In this document: positions 10,766-22,715 of the stretch, piece by piece
Layout: every line of letters starts with the position of its first letter
Numbering within the stretch: the first letter of the stretch is position 1
Assembly (NCBI GenBank): GCA_023614405.1
Contig: CM042694.1
Span: 481,403,392 to 481,467,391 of the forward strand
Source of the DNA: Avena insularis
Taxonomy: Eukaryota > Streptophyta > Magnoliopsida > Poales > Poaceae
Length of the DNA: 64,000 nt
Direction of reading: 5' to 3'
Notes under the pieces: model-generated
The model's input: only the letters and a program-made list of their open reading frames with translations
Databases searched by the model: none
Told to the model about the DNA's origin: nothing
Made by a program: the position numbers and the translations under genes

Positions 10766-11928
10766 TTGGAGCCCTTGGGATACCAGAGACCAAAGTTGGG
10801 GGAATGAACCAAATATCGAAAGATCCTCTTGACTGCCACTAAGTGGCTTTCTTTAGGAGCTGCTTGATACCTTGCACACACTCCCACACTCAACACAATA
10901 TCGGGTCTAGATGCGCAGAGGTAAAGAAGAGAGCCGATCATGGACCGGTATACCTTTTGGTCCACATCTTTACCATGAGGGTTGAGTTCAAGATGACACT
11001 TTGTTTGCATCGGAGTGGCGACACCATTTAGGTCCATCATCTTGAATATCTTGAGCATGTCTTGGATGTACTTTGCTTGATTAATAAAGGTTCCTTCTCT
11101 AAGTTGCTTGATCTCGAATCCAAGAAAGAATCGTAATTCCCCCATCATAGACATCTCAAACCTGTCAGTCATAAGCTTTGAAAATTCATCGTTAAAATCT
11201 TTGTTGGTAGAACCAAAAATGATATCGTCTACATATAGTTGGCATACAAAGAGCTCCCCCTTAACCTTCTTAGTAAAAAGAGTGGGGTCGATTTGCCCAA
11301 CTTCGAAGCCACGATCTAACAAAAGCTCTTTAAGGTGCTCATACCACGCACGTGGGGATTGTTTAAGGCCATAGAGTGCCTTATCGAGTTTGTAGACATG
11401 GTTCGGGAAGTTAGGATCCTCAAACCCCGGGGGTTGCTTTACGTATACCAACTCATGTAGAGGACCGTTAAGGAAGGCACTCTTGACGTCCATTTGCTGC
11501 AACTTAAAATTGTTATGAGCAGCATAAGCAAGTAGGATATGGATGGACTCAAGGAGAGCCACAAGAGCATAGGTCTCGCCGAAGTCGATGCCCTCAACTT
11601 GGGAGTACCCTTGTGCCACAAGGCTTGCCTTGTTCCTCACAACAATGCCATTTTCATCTTGCTTGTTCTTGAAAATCCACTTGGTGCCGATAACATTGTG
11701 GCACTCTTTGGTTTTCTCCACTAGTTTCCAGACTTTGTTGCGCTCGAAATTATTCAATTCTTCATGCATAGCAACAACCCAGTCTGGGTCTTCAAGAGCT
11801 TCAAAGACCTTCTTAGGTTCCACCATGGAGATATGAGCTTGATGCTCACCAAAACTGGCCAATTCTCTTCTTGTAGAAACCCTTCGTCGAAGATCACCAA
11901 CAACCTTGTCGAGAGTGTAACCCCTCAA
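10766..11928 (-). pseudogene. Copia C reverse transcriptase
   Basis: A single open frame of about 390 codons carries a full Copia RT: the start of the domain ([18 protein letters not shown]), the [10 protein letters not shown] block, [14 protein letters not shown], and the catalytic YVDD within [12 protein letters not shown] near 11230. It copies element RNA into DNA. The frame runs out at the RNase H deletion junction, adding a short foreign tail. It is shifted relative to integrase and to the linker upstream, so it would not be made as part of the polyprotein. The RT residues themselves look intact. Confidence 0.85.
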
Positions 11929-12512
11929 CTCAAGGTTATGATCAGCTCGAGCCTTGCGACTAAGTTCAATAAGCTTGTTGTCTCTTGGAGGAGGAGATTC
12001 ATCACTTCAGTCTTCGTTGGAAGCATTTTCTCCGCCTTGATCAGAAACTGGAACATCAGTAGTAGGTGGTGGAGATGCATGCCCTTGAGGTGAATCCGTA
12101 GCCATAACAGGAGGCTGCAAAACTGGAGAGTCAGGGCCGGATAATCCGGCCTAGGAGTACTTGCAGCAGCTTCATCAGGAGGCCTGGGACTTGCTTGAAC
12201 AGGTGAGGGGCCGGATAATCCGGGGCTAGCCGAAAAATCCAGCCTGGAGCTTGTGTTGAAATCTTCTCCAGCAGGAGCAACATGGTCAGCTGTAGCAGGG
12301 TGGCCGGATAATCCGGTGTCAACCGAAAAATCCGGCCTAGAGCTTTCTGGAGCATCTTGACCTTTAGCAGTTGATGGAGATGGTGTAGAAGTTGCCCTCG
12401 TGGTTGGAGCATGTTGAGGAAGTGTAGATGAGGGCTCTATATGAGTAGAGCATTGTCCTTCCCGGTCCGCCACAAGGGGTTCCTCAATGGGACGGAAGAA
12501 TCCCACGCCCAT
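11925..12512 (-). pseudogene. Copia C integrase-RT linker with in-coding palindromes
   Basis: This Pro/Ser/Thr-rich stretch joins integrase to RT. Such low-complexity linkers are usual in Sireviruses. It contains three copies of the palindrome (12135-12151, 12209-12223, 12302-12316), which place SGHP/PDYPA-like peptides in the protein. The frame changes near 12130, after which the open frame no longer reads the conserved linker. Confidence 0.6.
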
Positions 12513-12517
12513 TCTTC

Positions 12518-13534
12518 TTATGGCATCTTGGGGTATTTCAACATCTGCATCACAAACACCAACTTGCTCAAGACGGAACCGTCATTTTCCTCGAACACCA
12601 CACTACAAGATTCTACAACAGTTCCGGAGAGCTTATTGTAGACTCTATAAGTGTGGGATTCGGCACCATAACCAACAAAAATACCTTCTAAAGCCTTAGA
12701 TTCAAACTTAGATAAACGAACTCCTTTAATAAGAAAGAAACACTTACACCCGAATACCCGAAAGTATGAGATGTTTGGCTTGTTACCGGTAAGTATTTCA
12801 TACGGAGTCTTGTCCAAGATCTTGTGGAGATATAAACGGTTGGATGAATGACAAGCAGTAGAGATTGCTTCAGCCCAGAAGTTATATGGAGATTTTAATT
12901 CGGCTAACATTGATCTTGCCATGTCCATTAGAGTTCGATTCTTCCTCTCGGCTACACCATTTTGTTGAGGGGTGTACGCAGCGGAATATTGATGTCTTAT
13001 CCCCTCTTCACTTAGGAACTCATTTAAGGTGTAGTTCTTGAACTCCGAACCGTTATCACTCCTTATAGCCAGAATGGGGACGTTGTGTTGACGTTGAACC
13101 TCGTTGGCGAAGTTGATGACAGTTTGTTGAGTTTCACTCTTCAACTTGAAGAAATAAACCCAAGTGTATCTTGAGTAATCATAAACAATCACTAGGCAAT
13201 ACTTCTTCCCACCGAGGCTTGCATGAGATGGAGGTCCAAAGAGGTCCACATGAAGGAGCTCCAAAATCCTTTTTGAAGAGATAATGGTCTTCCTTCGATG
13301 AGGTGAATCATGCATTTTCCCTTCAACACACGCCCTGCAAACACGATCTTTGGCAAAAGAGATATTTTCTTTTAGTCCAAGAATGTGGCCACCCTTGTGG
13401 ATACTTTGCAAAGTTCTCATATTGACGTGGGCTAGTCGGCGATGCCATAGCCAGCTGCGTCGACCTTCGAAAAAGACATCGGACTGTAGTGGTTTTCCCC
13501 GAAAAGTCCACCACGTACAGGTCATTTTCGACAT
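12518..13534 (-). pseudogene. Copia C integrase
   Basis: The frame shows the zinc-binding HHCC region (WLWHRRLAHVN ... CRACVEGKMH) and the three catalytic residues of the core: D in LLHVDLFGPP, D in IRSDNGSEF and E in NGVAERKNRTL, followed by the usual FGCKCFFL and GIFVGYG blocks of Copia integrases. It inserts element DNA into the genome, leaving the 5-base duplication seen here. The protein starts in another frame: the protease/GAG-pre-integrase part joins by a frame change near 13440. The annotated ATG at 13534 is therefore not a natural start. Confidence 0.85.
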
Positions 13535-13862
13535 ATCCCATGAAAGCGACTTTAAGAGACTTGCTCCACAAGAGTACCACTAAATCAGCATCAATGTAAA
13601 CTGCAAAGCCCATCTTACCAAGGGCACGAGCTGAAAGTAAGTTATACCTGAGAGTCTCAACAAGCATGACGTCCACGAGAGAGTTATCGTGAGCCACCAC
13701 AACTTTGCCGAGAACCAATACCTTTGACTTGTCACCATAGGAGACGGTAATGTGATCAAGGTTTGGCCGCATCTCCGTGATGATCTCCTTGCTTCCGGTC
13801 ATATGACTCGTGCAACCGCTATCGAGTACCCATTTAGAACCACCGGAAGCATAGCCCTGCAA
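13323..13862 (-). pseudogene. Copia C protease and GAG-pre-integrase region
   Basis: The open frame begins just after the gag stop and contains WVLDSGCTSHMTG, the aspartic protease active site in its Copia DSG form, then the VVAHDNSLVDVMLVETLRYN stretch leading to the GAG-pre-integrase segment. It lies one frame away from both gag and integrase. In Sireviruses pol follows gag closely, so the break at its downstream end is decay, while the shift at its upstream end could be natural frameshifting or decay. Confidence 0.8.
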
Positions 13863-13867
13863 GAAAA

Positions 13868-16326
13868 TTACTTCTTGGTTTTAGGTACCCATTTTTCAAT
13901 GGGTCCTCTCATGTTAGTAACAAGGGTATTGGGAACCCAAATAGACCAAGGAATGTAACAATCATAAGGCCCTACATAACTAGCATAAACATCACCATAA
14001 TAATCACAATATAGTTCAAAGTTAGGATTGTTGATCCCTGCAAAACCATCATAATTAGTCTTTTCATTGGTAATGTTGCTAGTCTTTGATTGAGAAGTCT
14101 TGCTCTTCTTCTTCTTTTCCTTGTCTTTCTTGATCTTTATCTTGGGTATGTAACCAAGACCTTCTTTACTATTGTTTGTCCTTTGCCTTCTTAGTATCTC
14201 ATCGATAACTCCTTTACCTTTGTTTTGAGAACTTCTTGCAAGGTCTTCTTTTCCAAAGGATGAAGTGGAGGTACTTGGCACATCATACCGTTTCAATTGA
14301 GTTTGGAGCTGGTCATGAGACTCATTTAGAGTAGAATGATCACTCTTCAATGCCTTGTGAGCACTTTCAAGATTATCAAACTTCTCCAAAAGTCTAGCAT
14401 GAACAGCCCCAAATTCAATCTTTTCTTTCTTTAGTTTCTTTACCTTGGCAAGAGCATGGTCATGTTCTTTAATGAGCTGAGCTACAGCTTGTTCTTGTGA
14501 CTCCTCAAGGGATTTGAGTCTTTCTTCCAAAGATACTCGAGCTTCCTCTTCCTCTTCCAAGGCATTCTTCAAAGAAGCTATCTCCAAGGCATCTTCTCTT
14601 TCAATTCTGCCCTTTTCTTCAAGGAGATATTCGGCTTGAGCAAGTTGACTCATAAGAACATCAAAATGAAGTTTGTGCTCACCTTGTAGGTTAGTGAAAA
14701 AAGTATCCAAGGCAATAATTTCTTCTTTCATTTCAAGACTATCATGATCATCCATATCCAAAATTATGTTAGTCTTAGGAAATGAAGAGCTAGAAGTTGA
14801 TACCTCGGATCCTCTTGCCATTAGACAAGTGGCGTTATTGTTGATGGCATTCTCGTTCGGTGAGTCAAAGAGAGAGGAGGAAGTCGATGTGGTGGCTATA
14901 GCAGCCACTTCGCGGGAACTATCATCATCCTCTTCATCTTCACTTGCGGAGGAGTATTCCTCTTGAGCTACAAGGACAATCTTGGGTTGCTTCTTGAAAG
15001 GGCCATTCTTCTTAATAAATGGCTTCTTCTTAGGAGCTTTGGATTTCTCTTTAAGAATGAGCCTGCCACCATTGTCTTCTCTATTTTGATAAGGACACTC
15101 GGCTACAAAGTGTAGTCTATCTCCACAGTTGAAACAAGTTCTCAATCTTGGGCCACTTTCTCTTCTTCCATTTGACCCGTTCTTGCGTTCAAGTTCAGAC
15201 TTGGCTTTGGCAGGGTCCTTCCAAAAGTTCCTTGCATAGAATGCCATGTACTCACCATGAGCACGTTTGACCTCATCGGGGCAGTCCATGGATACCCCCT
15301 CAAAAGCTCCTTCATCTTCCTCTTGCTCAACAACATTGGCTTTGAGAGCCACATTGACACCCTTTTGCATTCCAATGGCCCGAGCACGGGCATCTTCAGC
15401 ATTCTTTGCCGCCACTTTGAATGACGCCATTTCTTGCATGACTTTGTTGGATGTCATTTGATGATAGTTGTGTCTACCTTGCAAGCTCTTCAAATCCGTT
15501 GGTTCGAAAGGCATTAAGGCACTCACATACTTTCTTTTTATCCATGCATCATCAATGTGAGTGGCCCCATGCTTCCGAAATGTTGTTGCGATGTCCTTGA
15601 GTCTTCTATACATGTCCTCATGGTTTTCACCATCCAACATGTAGAATCCCTCAGCTTCATTACTAAGGGCATCATACCTGTTTCTTCTCATGCTTTCATT
15701 TCCAACGAAAAGGTCCGTAAGAGCATCCCACGCCTCTTTAGCTGTGTTGAGATGTTCAATGTGTGGCATGTCCTTGGGACCCACACCCAGCTGTATCATG
15801 TGGAGAGCGATGGCATTCAACTGGCTATCCACAACTTCCCTTCTCGTTAGATTGGTTTGATCTCCAATATGAAGACCTTCTTCAATAATCCTCCACAATT
15901 CAATAGAGGAGCTGCAAACATGATATTTCATTAGAAATTGCCATTGGTTAAAAGAGGATGCAGTGAGCTTGGGTGGGTCACCCCTATTGTTTATATGAGG
16001 ATGAGGGATAGGTGGTCGGGGGAATATACGTGGCAAACCTCACTATATTCCTCCTTACCACTTCCCTTTTTGGAGGTGGAAGCATTTAGTTTTTCACCTT
16101 CCACATCATCATCCTTGGATCCGGTGTTACCCTTTTCCTTAGATGATGGTGTGGGAGCCTCAGAGGAGGATGGAGATGGGGATATGGATGATGTAAGGCG
16201 AGCAATCATTTGATTCATCTCCTCCATCTTGGCCTCAAAGGATTTCAACAAGGTTGTTTCCAACGACTTGAGATCATCCATTGTGCCCTTATCCACAGCC
16301 TCATTTCCATCATCCTTGGTACCCAT
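13868..16326 (-). pseudogene. Copia C gag, long with coiled-coil C-terminus
   Basis: The first frame starts at ATG 16326 (MGTKDDGNEAVDKG), 38 bases beyond the primer site, and breaks near 16040. The main open frame continues for 722 codons to 13868. It includes the UBN2-like capsid region (SFNQWQFLMKYHV, about 30 residues into the main frame), the zinc knuckle CFNCGDRLHFVAEC about 300 residues into it, and a long Glu/Lys-rich coiled coil about residues 430-580. It ends with PYDCYIPWSIWVPNT and a stop. Total length near 819 codons matches the long gag of Sireviruses. One frameshift separates the first 95 codons. Confidence 0.85.
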
Positions 16327-16363
16327 ACTACTCTTAGGCGGTTAAGCCCGAATTAAGAGTCGG

Positions 16364-16377
16364 GACTCTGATACCAA
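16364..16377 (-). other. Copia C primer-binding site
   Basis: The minus strand reads TTGGTATCAGAGTC one base after the 5' LTR, complementary to initiator tRNA-Met. Confidence 0.85.
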
Positions 16378-16378
16378 T

Positions 16379-17649
16379 TGAAATGGATCGTATGGGCACC
16401 TAGAGGGGGGGTGAATAGGTGCTACACCAATTTTTAATTGTTTTTCAATTTTAGGCTTAGCACAAAGGGTAAATTCTCTAGATAAACTATTAGGTGGAAT
16501 TTCCCTATATGCAAACCTATCTACTAGCAAGTAAAGAGCGAGTGGAAGAGGAACGAGTAAACCGAAGTGAAGCACGCGGAGACACAGGATTTGTTTGACC
16601 ATAGTTCCTTCCTTGTTAAGGGAAGTACGTCTGCGTTGGAGGGGTGGGCGGTACTAAGACCACCACGCCACAAAAGGTCTCACCCTGTTCTCCGATGGAT
16701 CTCGCCACAATAGGCCTGATCCACCTTCCACTATAGGTACCCTTCGAGGCGGGCACCGGCGCCTTTACACAACTAGCGGGGCAACAACTCCAAAACAACT
16801 TGGAGGCTCCCGAAATGACAACAAGCTACCACGAGAACAAACTTATCAAATACAATAAACAAGATCTAGGTATTGACAAGAATACTAGATCAGGGATTTC
16901 TCCAAGTGAATGGAGAGGAGTTGAAGCGCTTGATTCTTGATGATGATGATGAACTTCTCCTCCTTCAATTCCACCAAAGATCAAGACCTTCGGGTGGTTG
17001 AAGTGGGAGAACGAGTATGAGAGCTCTTGCATAAAGTCTGGTCAATTTCGAATGAATCAAGAGTTTTGAACGTTGGGGAAGAAGGGGTACTTATACCCCC
17101 TTCCGAAAACCAGCCGTTGCACATTTTGGGGGCCGGATTATCCGTCCCAAGTGAGGGCCGGATTATCCGGTCTGAGGAAACACCGCCCCAGACTCGGAAA
17201 ATCCGGCAGATAATCCGCCCCCTCCACGGGCGTCGTGCGAGCTTGCTCTTGATCAATTACGTGGGCGGATTATCCGGTCCTATCTGAAAACCAGATTATC
17301 CGGCCTAGGGAAAAAACCGCCCGATTGGATTTTACGGAGAAAATCCGACCGGATACCGAGCGCACCTTGGCTCCTTTGCTCGGCGGGGCGGATTATCGGC
17401 ACATCGACACCCGGATTATCCGGCTGGGAGGAAAACCGCCCGGTTTGGATTTTTCGGGAGAAAATCCATTGGACCTGAGCACGCACCTTGGCTTCCTTGA
17501 GAGATGAGGTAGGCCGGATTATCCGGCCCTTGGTGGGGCGGATTATCCGGCCCCCCTCAAAACTTCCTGCACACTTAGCACACATGAAAAGTCTCCATAG
17601 TATTGTTATCTAACACGCAGAACATAGGAAAACATGAAATGTTCTTTCA
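16379..17649 (-). mobile_element. Copia C 5' LTR (1271 bp)
   Basis: It matches the left LTR closely over both flanks but carries many small deletions and substitutions in 17220-17480, exactly the palindrome-rich segment. Its outer end at 17649 is followed by the GAAGG target duplication (17650-17654). Confidence 0.85.
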
Positions 17650-17654
17650 GAAGG

Positions 17655-18881
17655 GGAGACCCCTATATATAGTGGGAGGGAGCGTACCACCCAGGGGCCA
17701 GGCGGTGTGGGACTAATCCCCCCACACCCACCGGCCACCTAGGGGTAGCCGTCGGCCCTAGGTGGGCCCCATTGGGGCGACCCATTGAGCCCAGGCCGGC
17801 CGACCCATTGAGCCCCATTGGGTGAGGCCCATTAGCATTGGGCTGCCTTTAATAATAAAATAAAAAATATATATTTAATATTAATTCTCCAATTAACATT
17901 CAAATACACTTATTATCTTATTCCTTCACTCTGGAACACCTTCCGGACCCCTTCCGATCTTCATCGGATGTTACTGGAACTATTCTAGTTTCTCTTTCTC
18001 TATTTCTCCTATGATGCCTCATCTACCCTGAGCGTCCCCACCCTTAAGCGTGACATCCTTTGGTTCGGAAACACTCCAGACATGATCGAGACTACTCTCA
18101 CATTAATGATCAACAGAGGGACATGGATGGCCATGTGACCCCCTTGCGTTTCACAAATATAATCGCTCGAACCGTGAGATAGTCATTTCCCATTCCCTTT
18201 GTCATTTGATACCTAATTCATCCGAGACTTGATATTCGATATCCTCATACCTTAGTTTTGTCTCGTTACCGATGAACTTGTTTACTCATTCCCATGTCGT
18301 TGCATTCCGTGACCAAGTCACATGCTTGCAAGCTTCATTAATGCAATGTCACCGAGATGGCCACATGTATCTATCTGTTACATGGATTTGACAAATCCTG
18401 GTCTTGATATGTACTTCTCTACGCGTTCCTTTGGAAAACCTGAGTGGCACCTTTTTGATCACCCTTTTACGAGATGATACTTGATAACCATCAAAGCTTC
18501 CTCCAGAACGGTGATTTGCATTACCTCACAGTCAAAGGATCAGGTCGCAAGGTTCTCTGTGTTTATCATCAATGGTGAACTTTGTAATTAGATCTCATTA
18601 AGATATAACGGTCAGATGTTTGTCTATCATGTCATTCAACTAATGACATGACCTCATTGTCAATTGGCATAAATGCCCATGATCTTGAAACTCAGATCAT
18701 CCTCATGACCAATGAACTAGTTCACTAGAGGTAACTAGAAACACGATTTTTTTACATACCACACATGTATTAACGTTTCGTACTAACACATTTATAACAC
18801 AATATGAAACATATTATGAACGTATAGGAGATATATCAAATAATACACTTTATTATTTGCCTCTAAGGCATAACTCCTTCA
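17655..18881 (-). mobile_element. Copia B 5' LTR, outer part
   Basis: This continues the LTR begun at 5839-6236. On the minus strand the LTR starts TGAAGGAGTTATGCC at 18881, and its other end at 5839 forms the short inverted repeat TGAAGG/CCTTCA. A TATA box lies at 17664-17671, only 14 bases from the Copia C insertion. The whole LTR is about 1.6 kb. No gene is inside. Confidence 0.75.
17664..17671 (-). promoter_or_regulatory. TATA box of the Copia B LTR
   Basis: TATATATA in a GC-richer context, read on the minus strand. Copia C sits between it and the expected start site, so Copia B transcription would now run into the Copia C LTR. Confidence 0.6.
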
Positions 18882-20453
18882 CTATCTACTAGATATAGGC
18901 AACGGGTGGATATACATCCATCGAGAACATACCCTCAAAGACCAACAAAGTGTAACAAAATTGAACTCATGGATGATGTAGTCGAACGCTTGCCGATCTC
19001 AGGATCGAGAAGAAGTCCAGCGCCGCAACTCAGCAGCGCATCCATGATCGCACACACGTTCAGGCCACCGAACAACCTCCACCTCCTCGCTCCAGTGATG
19101 CAGTGGAAGCAACAACTCTTTCTAGACGAAATGCCACCGAGAACATGTATCTCGCTAATCCGAGACCATGGGGAATAATTCTAGAGGGGGAGAGAGATCC
19201 TTCACAAGGAGGTGTGAGTGAGAAGGAGGGAGAGGGGGCTGCCCCCTTCCCATGGACGGTGCCCATGGGGGGGTGCCCCCACCTCTTTCTCATTCATGTG
19301 GTGGAAGCTCCACTCACATAAATTTGGCCCTCCATTTTCTCCACTCAAATCCCACTCAAATGCATTAAATTTCCACCAAATTTAATACAACTCTCATTTA
19401 ATAAAACTATTTTATTTATTTTATTCAGAATTTTGTTAATTACTTTAATTAACAAACATTCACATGAAACCCCCTACAACATTTCAATATCACATGCAGA
19501 ACCAATTTCAGCAATTTCACCCGAAACAATTTCGATGTCTATTGAAATAATTCCAGCATTTGCAATTCTTTCGTATAGAACATATTTTCTCAAAATAGTG
19601 TCGGTAACCCTTAAGTGTGTCACCCTATGGTTCGCGAATAATGCCGACATGATCGAGACCTCTCTCAGATCAATAATCAGAAGCGGGACCTGGAGATCCA
19701 TACTAACTCCCACATATTCAACGTTGACTATTGTGATCATGAGAACCTTTAACAATAATAACTAAATCCCTTTATCTCGCAATATATTACATGTCTGAGA
19801 TTCGATCATCAGTATCCCAATACCTAGTTTGATCTCGTTATCGACATGCACTCTTTTCTTATTCCCGTGATATAGCATTCTAGTGATCACATCACTTTCT
19901 TGCAAGCTATCTTAATGTGATATCACCGAGAGGGCCCAGAGTATATCTATCCGTCATCGGGATTGACAAATTCCACTCTTGATCCATGATCCTCAACATA
20001 ACACCTTCGGAGTATCTGAACCCACCTTTATAGTCACCCTTTTACGGTGTGACGTTTGATGTTATCAAGTCACTCTTCCGGTGTTAGCAATTAACATGAT
20101 CTCATGGTTTAAGGACTAAGATTACTTTATATGATGTCATAGAAATATAAACATAATGACTTTGATCATAATGCTATACTTTGGATGAATGTTCATCACA
20201 TCATTCACCAATGTTGTGACCTTGTTATTAACAACATCCAATGTCCATGATAAGGAAACCTTGATCATCTTGTTAATCAACGAGCTAGTTTATAAGAGAG
20301 GCATAACTAGGAACTCTTTATTTGTTTATTAAACACACATGTATTAATGTTTCCTTTTAATAAAATTATAGCATGCAAAATAAACATCTATCATATACTT
20401 GGAATACATATAATAACGACTTTATTATTGCCTCTCAGGACATATTCCCTTCA
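18882..20453 (-). mobile_element. Copia E LTR, partial
   Basis: On the minus strand it begins TGAAGGGAATATGTCC at 20453 and runs to the Copia B LTR end. It is similar in layout and end sequence to the Copia B LTR (shared GCC-rich start, 'CCTGACC..ATG'-type middle), so both are Angela/BARE-like. Its far end is missing because Copia B inserted into it and the other flank was lost with CACTA-1. A GC-rich stretch at 19200-19290 is probably near the transcript start, but no clear TATA box is visible. Confidence 0.6.
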
Positions 20454-20479
20454 GTACCTATGGTTAAAAAACAATACCC

Positions 20480-20725
20480 GTCATCCTCATAAACTGTGAT
20501 AATCAAATTGTGATTATCAAAGTAAATAGTTCTAAGGATAATATGAATTCATCAAGGCATGTGAAAAGTAGATTGAAATATGTAAGGAAAGTGAGAAACT
20601 CTAGAGTTATTACATTGGATTATATCCAAACAGCTAAGAATCTGGCAGATCTTTTCACAAAGGGTCTATCACGAAATGTGGTAAATAATGCATTGAGGGA
20701 GATGGGTTTGAGGCCCATGCTATGA
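20480..20725 (+). pseudogene. Copia F RNase H, C-terminal fragment
   Basis: The plus strand reads the end of a Copia pol: INCDNQIVIIK, SSRHVKSRLKYVRK and the closing AKNLADLFTKGLSRNV, with a stop at 20723-20725. It is the last 82 or so residues of RNase H. The rest of Copia F is missing because Copia E inserted at 20453 and everything beyond it belongs to other elements. Orientation is opposite to B, C and E. Confidence 0.75.
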
Positions 20726-21928
20726 GTTATCCATAGTGGTAAACCACTCTATGTGATCGGAGATCCCATGAATTAGAGTTGGGAGACAAAATGTTGGTCA
20801 ACTGGGAGGAGGGTATCCTTACACTAATTTAACCTCTCCGTGAAGATGTAATACTCTCCTAATCTATATGGCAGGTTGATATATCTTAATATGTTCCAAG
20901 TGGCTTATCTTAGCAGAGATGTTGTCCTAGAGAACATATCTTAAGGAACACACCTATATGAGTTCGACTGTTAAAAGTCCATGTCCGTGAGGGTTGGGTG
21001 CTCTCTAATAAAATCATGAAAGGCCCTGGAGTATGATGCATAAGATCCAAACCGCGGGGAAGTCATGCGGCACCCCTTAATCAGTTTAGACTTTGTGTGA
21101 AACTTGTGCATATAAAACTTGTAGTTCAAGGCATAGTTCACTATTCAAGTTGCAAATCAGCGTAGCATGAAGTCAAGAGTGGAAGTTCACCTTCATAGTC
21201 TCCACTAAACACCGGTATATAAAAAAATCTGAAACAAAAAGTGTTGTAATGTGCAAATGACGGTATTCAGCCTTTGGCCCATAACCAATATAAATTTTGA
21301 AATTCTCTTTGGCCCATTATGTGAGACAACTCATGACTGTACTAGTGGTGCTAAAGTTTAGTCTCACATTGCTAGTGGAAGGTGTGTTACACCACCTTAT
21401 ATACTAGGTTGTTCTACGACTCACTAAAGTGTGAAAAAATAGAGCAGCTCTCGCGCACTCCTTCTCTACACCGCTCGCCTCGCCATGCCCCGCCTCGCCT
21501 CATCACGAGGCACGCGCGCCGCGGGTTGCGTGAATGAGCCAAGCTACTGCGTTGGTTTTGCTATTTGGGAACCTGTTCGGGAACACTCTAGAAGATATCT
21601 CTCCGGAGAGATTTTCCCTTGTCGTTTCCTTCTAGATTTCCTCGGCCTTTCCTTGTCGCGTTACGGTCGGATTTCCTCGGCTCTGTCCCCCATCTGGATT
21701 TTCTCGGCTTTGTCCCCACGAAGCTTCCCGGAAAAGGCAGATGATCTTATCCTCTTATCCTTTATAAACAAAGGACAGAGGTATAGAGAGATACGGGCAC
21801 ATACACACTTTCAGTTTTAGTTCCTTGCGAATCCGTCTTCCTCTTCTCCATCCCGGTCTGCAGCGTGCACCGCTGATCGGGATAGTAGGCCTCCGGAACA
21901 GCTCATCTCGAGAACCTGTACGGGTGAG
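20726..21928 (+). mobile_element. Copia F 3' region and LTR, cut by CACTA-2
   Basis: A purine stretch 'GTTGGGAGACAAAA' precedes TGTTGGTCAACTGG at about 20792, a plausible LTR start. A TATA-like CTTATATACTAG lies near 21396-21407, followed by a GC-rich transcribed part. The far LTR end is not seen, since CACTA-2 starts at 21929. The ORF at 21485-21820 is unsupported. Confidence 0.5.
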
Positions 21929-22451
21929 CACTACTAGAAAAAAATGCTATGCGAGACACCAAATATAGCATTCAAAACGTATATCGCATGCGTCTCGACC
22001 GTCGCGCATCGCGAGTAATTGTTATGCGAGACACATTTCATGTACGCCGTGTATACCTAGCTTATACGAGACACACCCAAGACGCATATAGGTGTGCGTG
22101 TCTTGCATAAATAATAAAAGGCAGGTGTGGCGCATATTGCATGCGACTTGTATATGTGTCATATGCGCCTCGACATGATGCACCATGCGACATGATATAG
22201 CATAAGATATGAGTACTGTATAGCAGTTTCGAAAATCAGTTTTTCAGTCGCTGTACAGTACAGTATACAGGTACTTAAATACACAAATACAATCCAAAAT
22301 ACAGTAAACAGCACAGATATATAGAAAGTTATAATTGACCAAAACAGAGATAGTAGTACATCACAATAAGAGTACATCACAACACATCACATCCGACATA
22401 GCTACAAGTGCCAAAAATTTACTTCTCTCGGGACCAAGTACAAGTTCACTA

Positions 22452-22705
22452 TCACATTACAATGACGGAGCTAGGCGAAGTAGAGTTCACACCCAGCCAC
22501 AAAGATAAGGTGGTGATCACGATGAAGTTCTTCATCCGGTTCTTTTTCCTTAGGTGCTTCCTCCACTTCTCTTCCTCCACCGCTCTACTCTTGTAGCCTT
22601 TGTAGTTGTTGCCCGAGAAGTTGTTCACTTGTTTCTGGCAGTCTTGCCACTCGTCGTACACTCCTGGAACCTCACCAATACATAGCACTTCTTCGGTGCC
22701 ATCTC
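22452..22705 (-). pseudogene. RNase H1 N-terminal / viroplasmin-like domain exon in CACTA-2
   Basis: The minus-strand frame contains GEVPGVYDEWQDCQKQVNNF followed by SGNNYKGYKSRAVEEEKW. This is the small fold at the N-terminus of eukaryotic RNase H1, related to plant pararetrovirus viroplasmin; in RNase H1 it binds RNA/DNA hybrids. The exon begins after a splice acceptor (GTGTACAG) ending at 22706. An ATG at 22702 is in a different frame from the domain, so a one-base change lies between about 22700 and 22672. The frame ends at 22452 with a short unrelated tail and no nuclease domain. Such domains are common in grass transposon-linked genes. Captured fragment or decayed element gene; function here unknown. 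Confidence 0.6.
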
Positions 22706-22715
22706 CTGTACACAA

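Larger units (their letters stand above)
6237..17649 (-). mobile_element. Copia C, structurally complete Sirevirus (Maximus-clade) element
   Basis: The element is bounded by LTRs 6237-7532 and 16379-17649 and by the 5-base duplication GAAGG at 6232-6236 and 17650-17654. On the minus strand the order is LTR, tRNA-Met primer site, gag, protease, integrase, RT, a partial RNase H, a 3 kb region with an extra gene, several polypurine tracts, LTR. A long gag with a coiled-coil tail, multiple polypurine tracts and many copies of a short palindrome are known hallmarks of Sireviruses. Pol is spread over several frames and most of RNase H is deleted, so this copy cannot move on its own. Confidence 0.85.
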
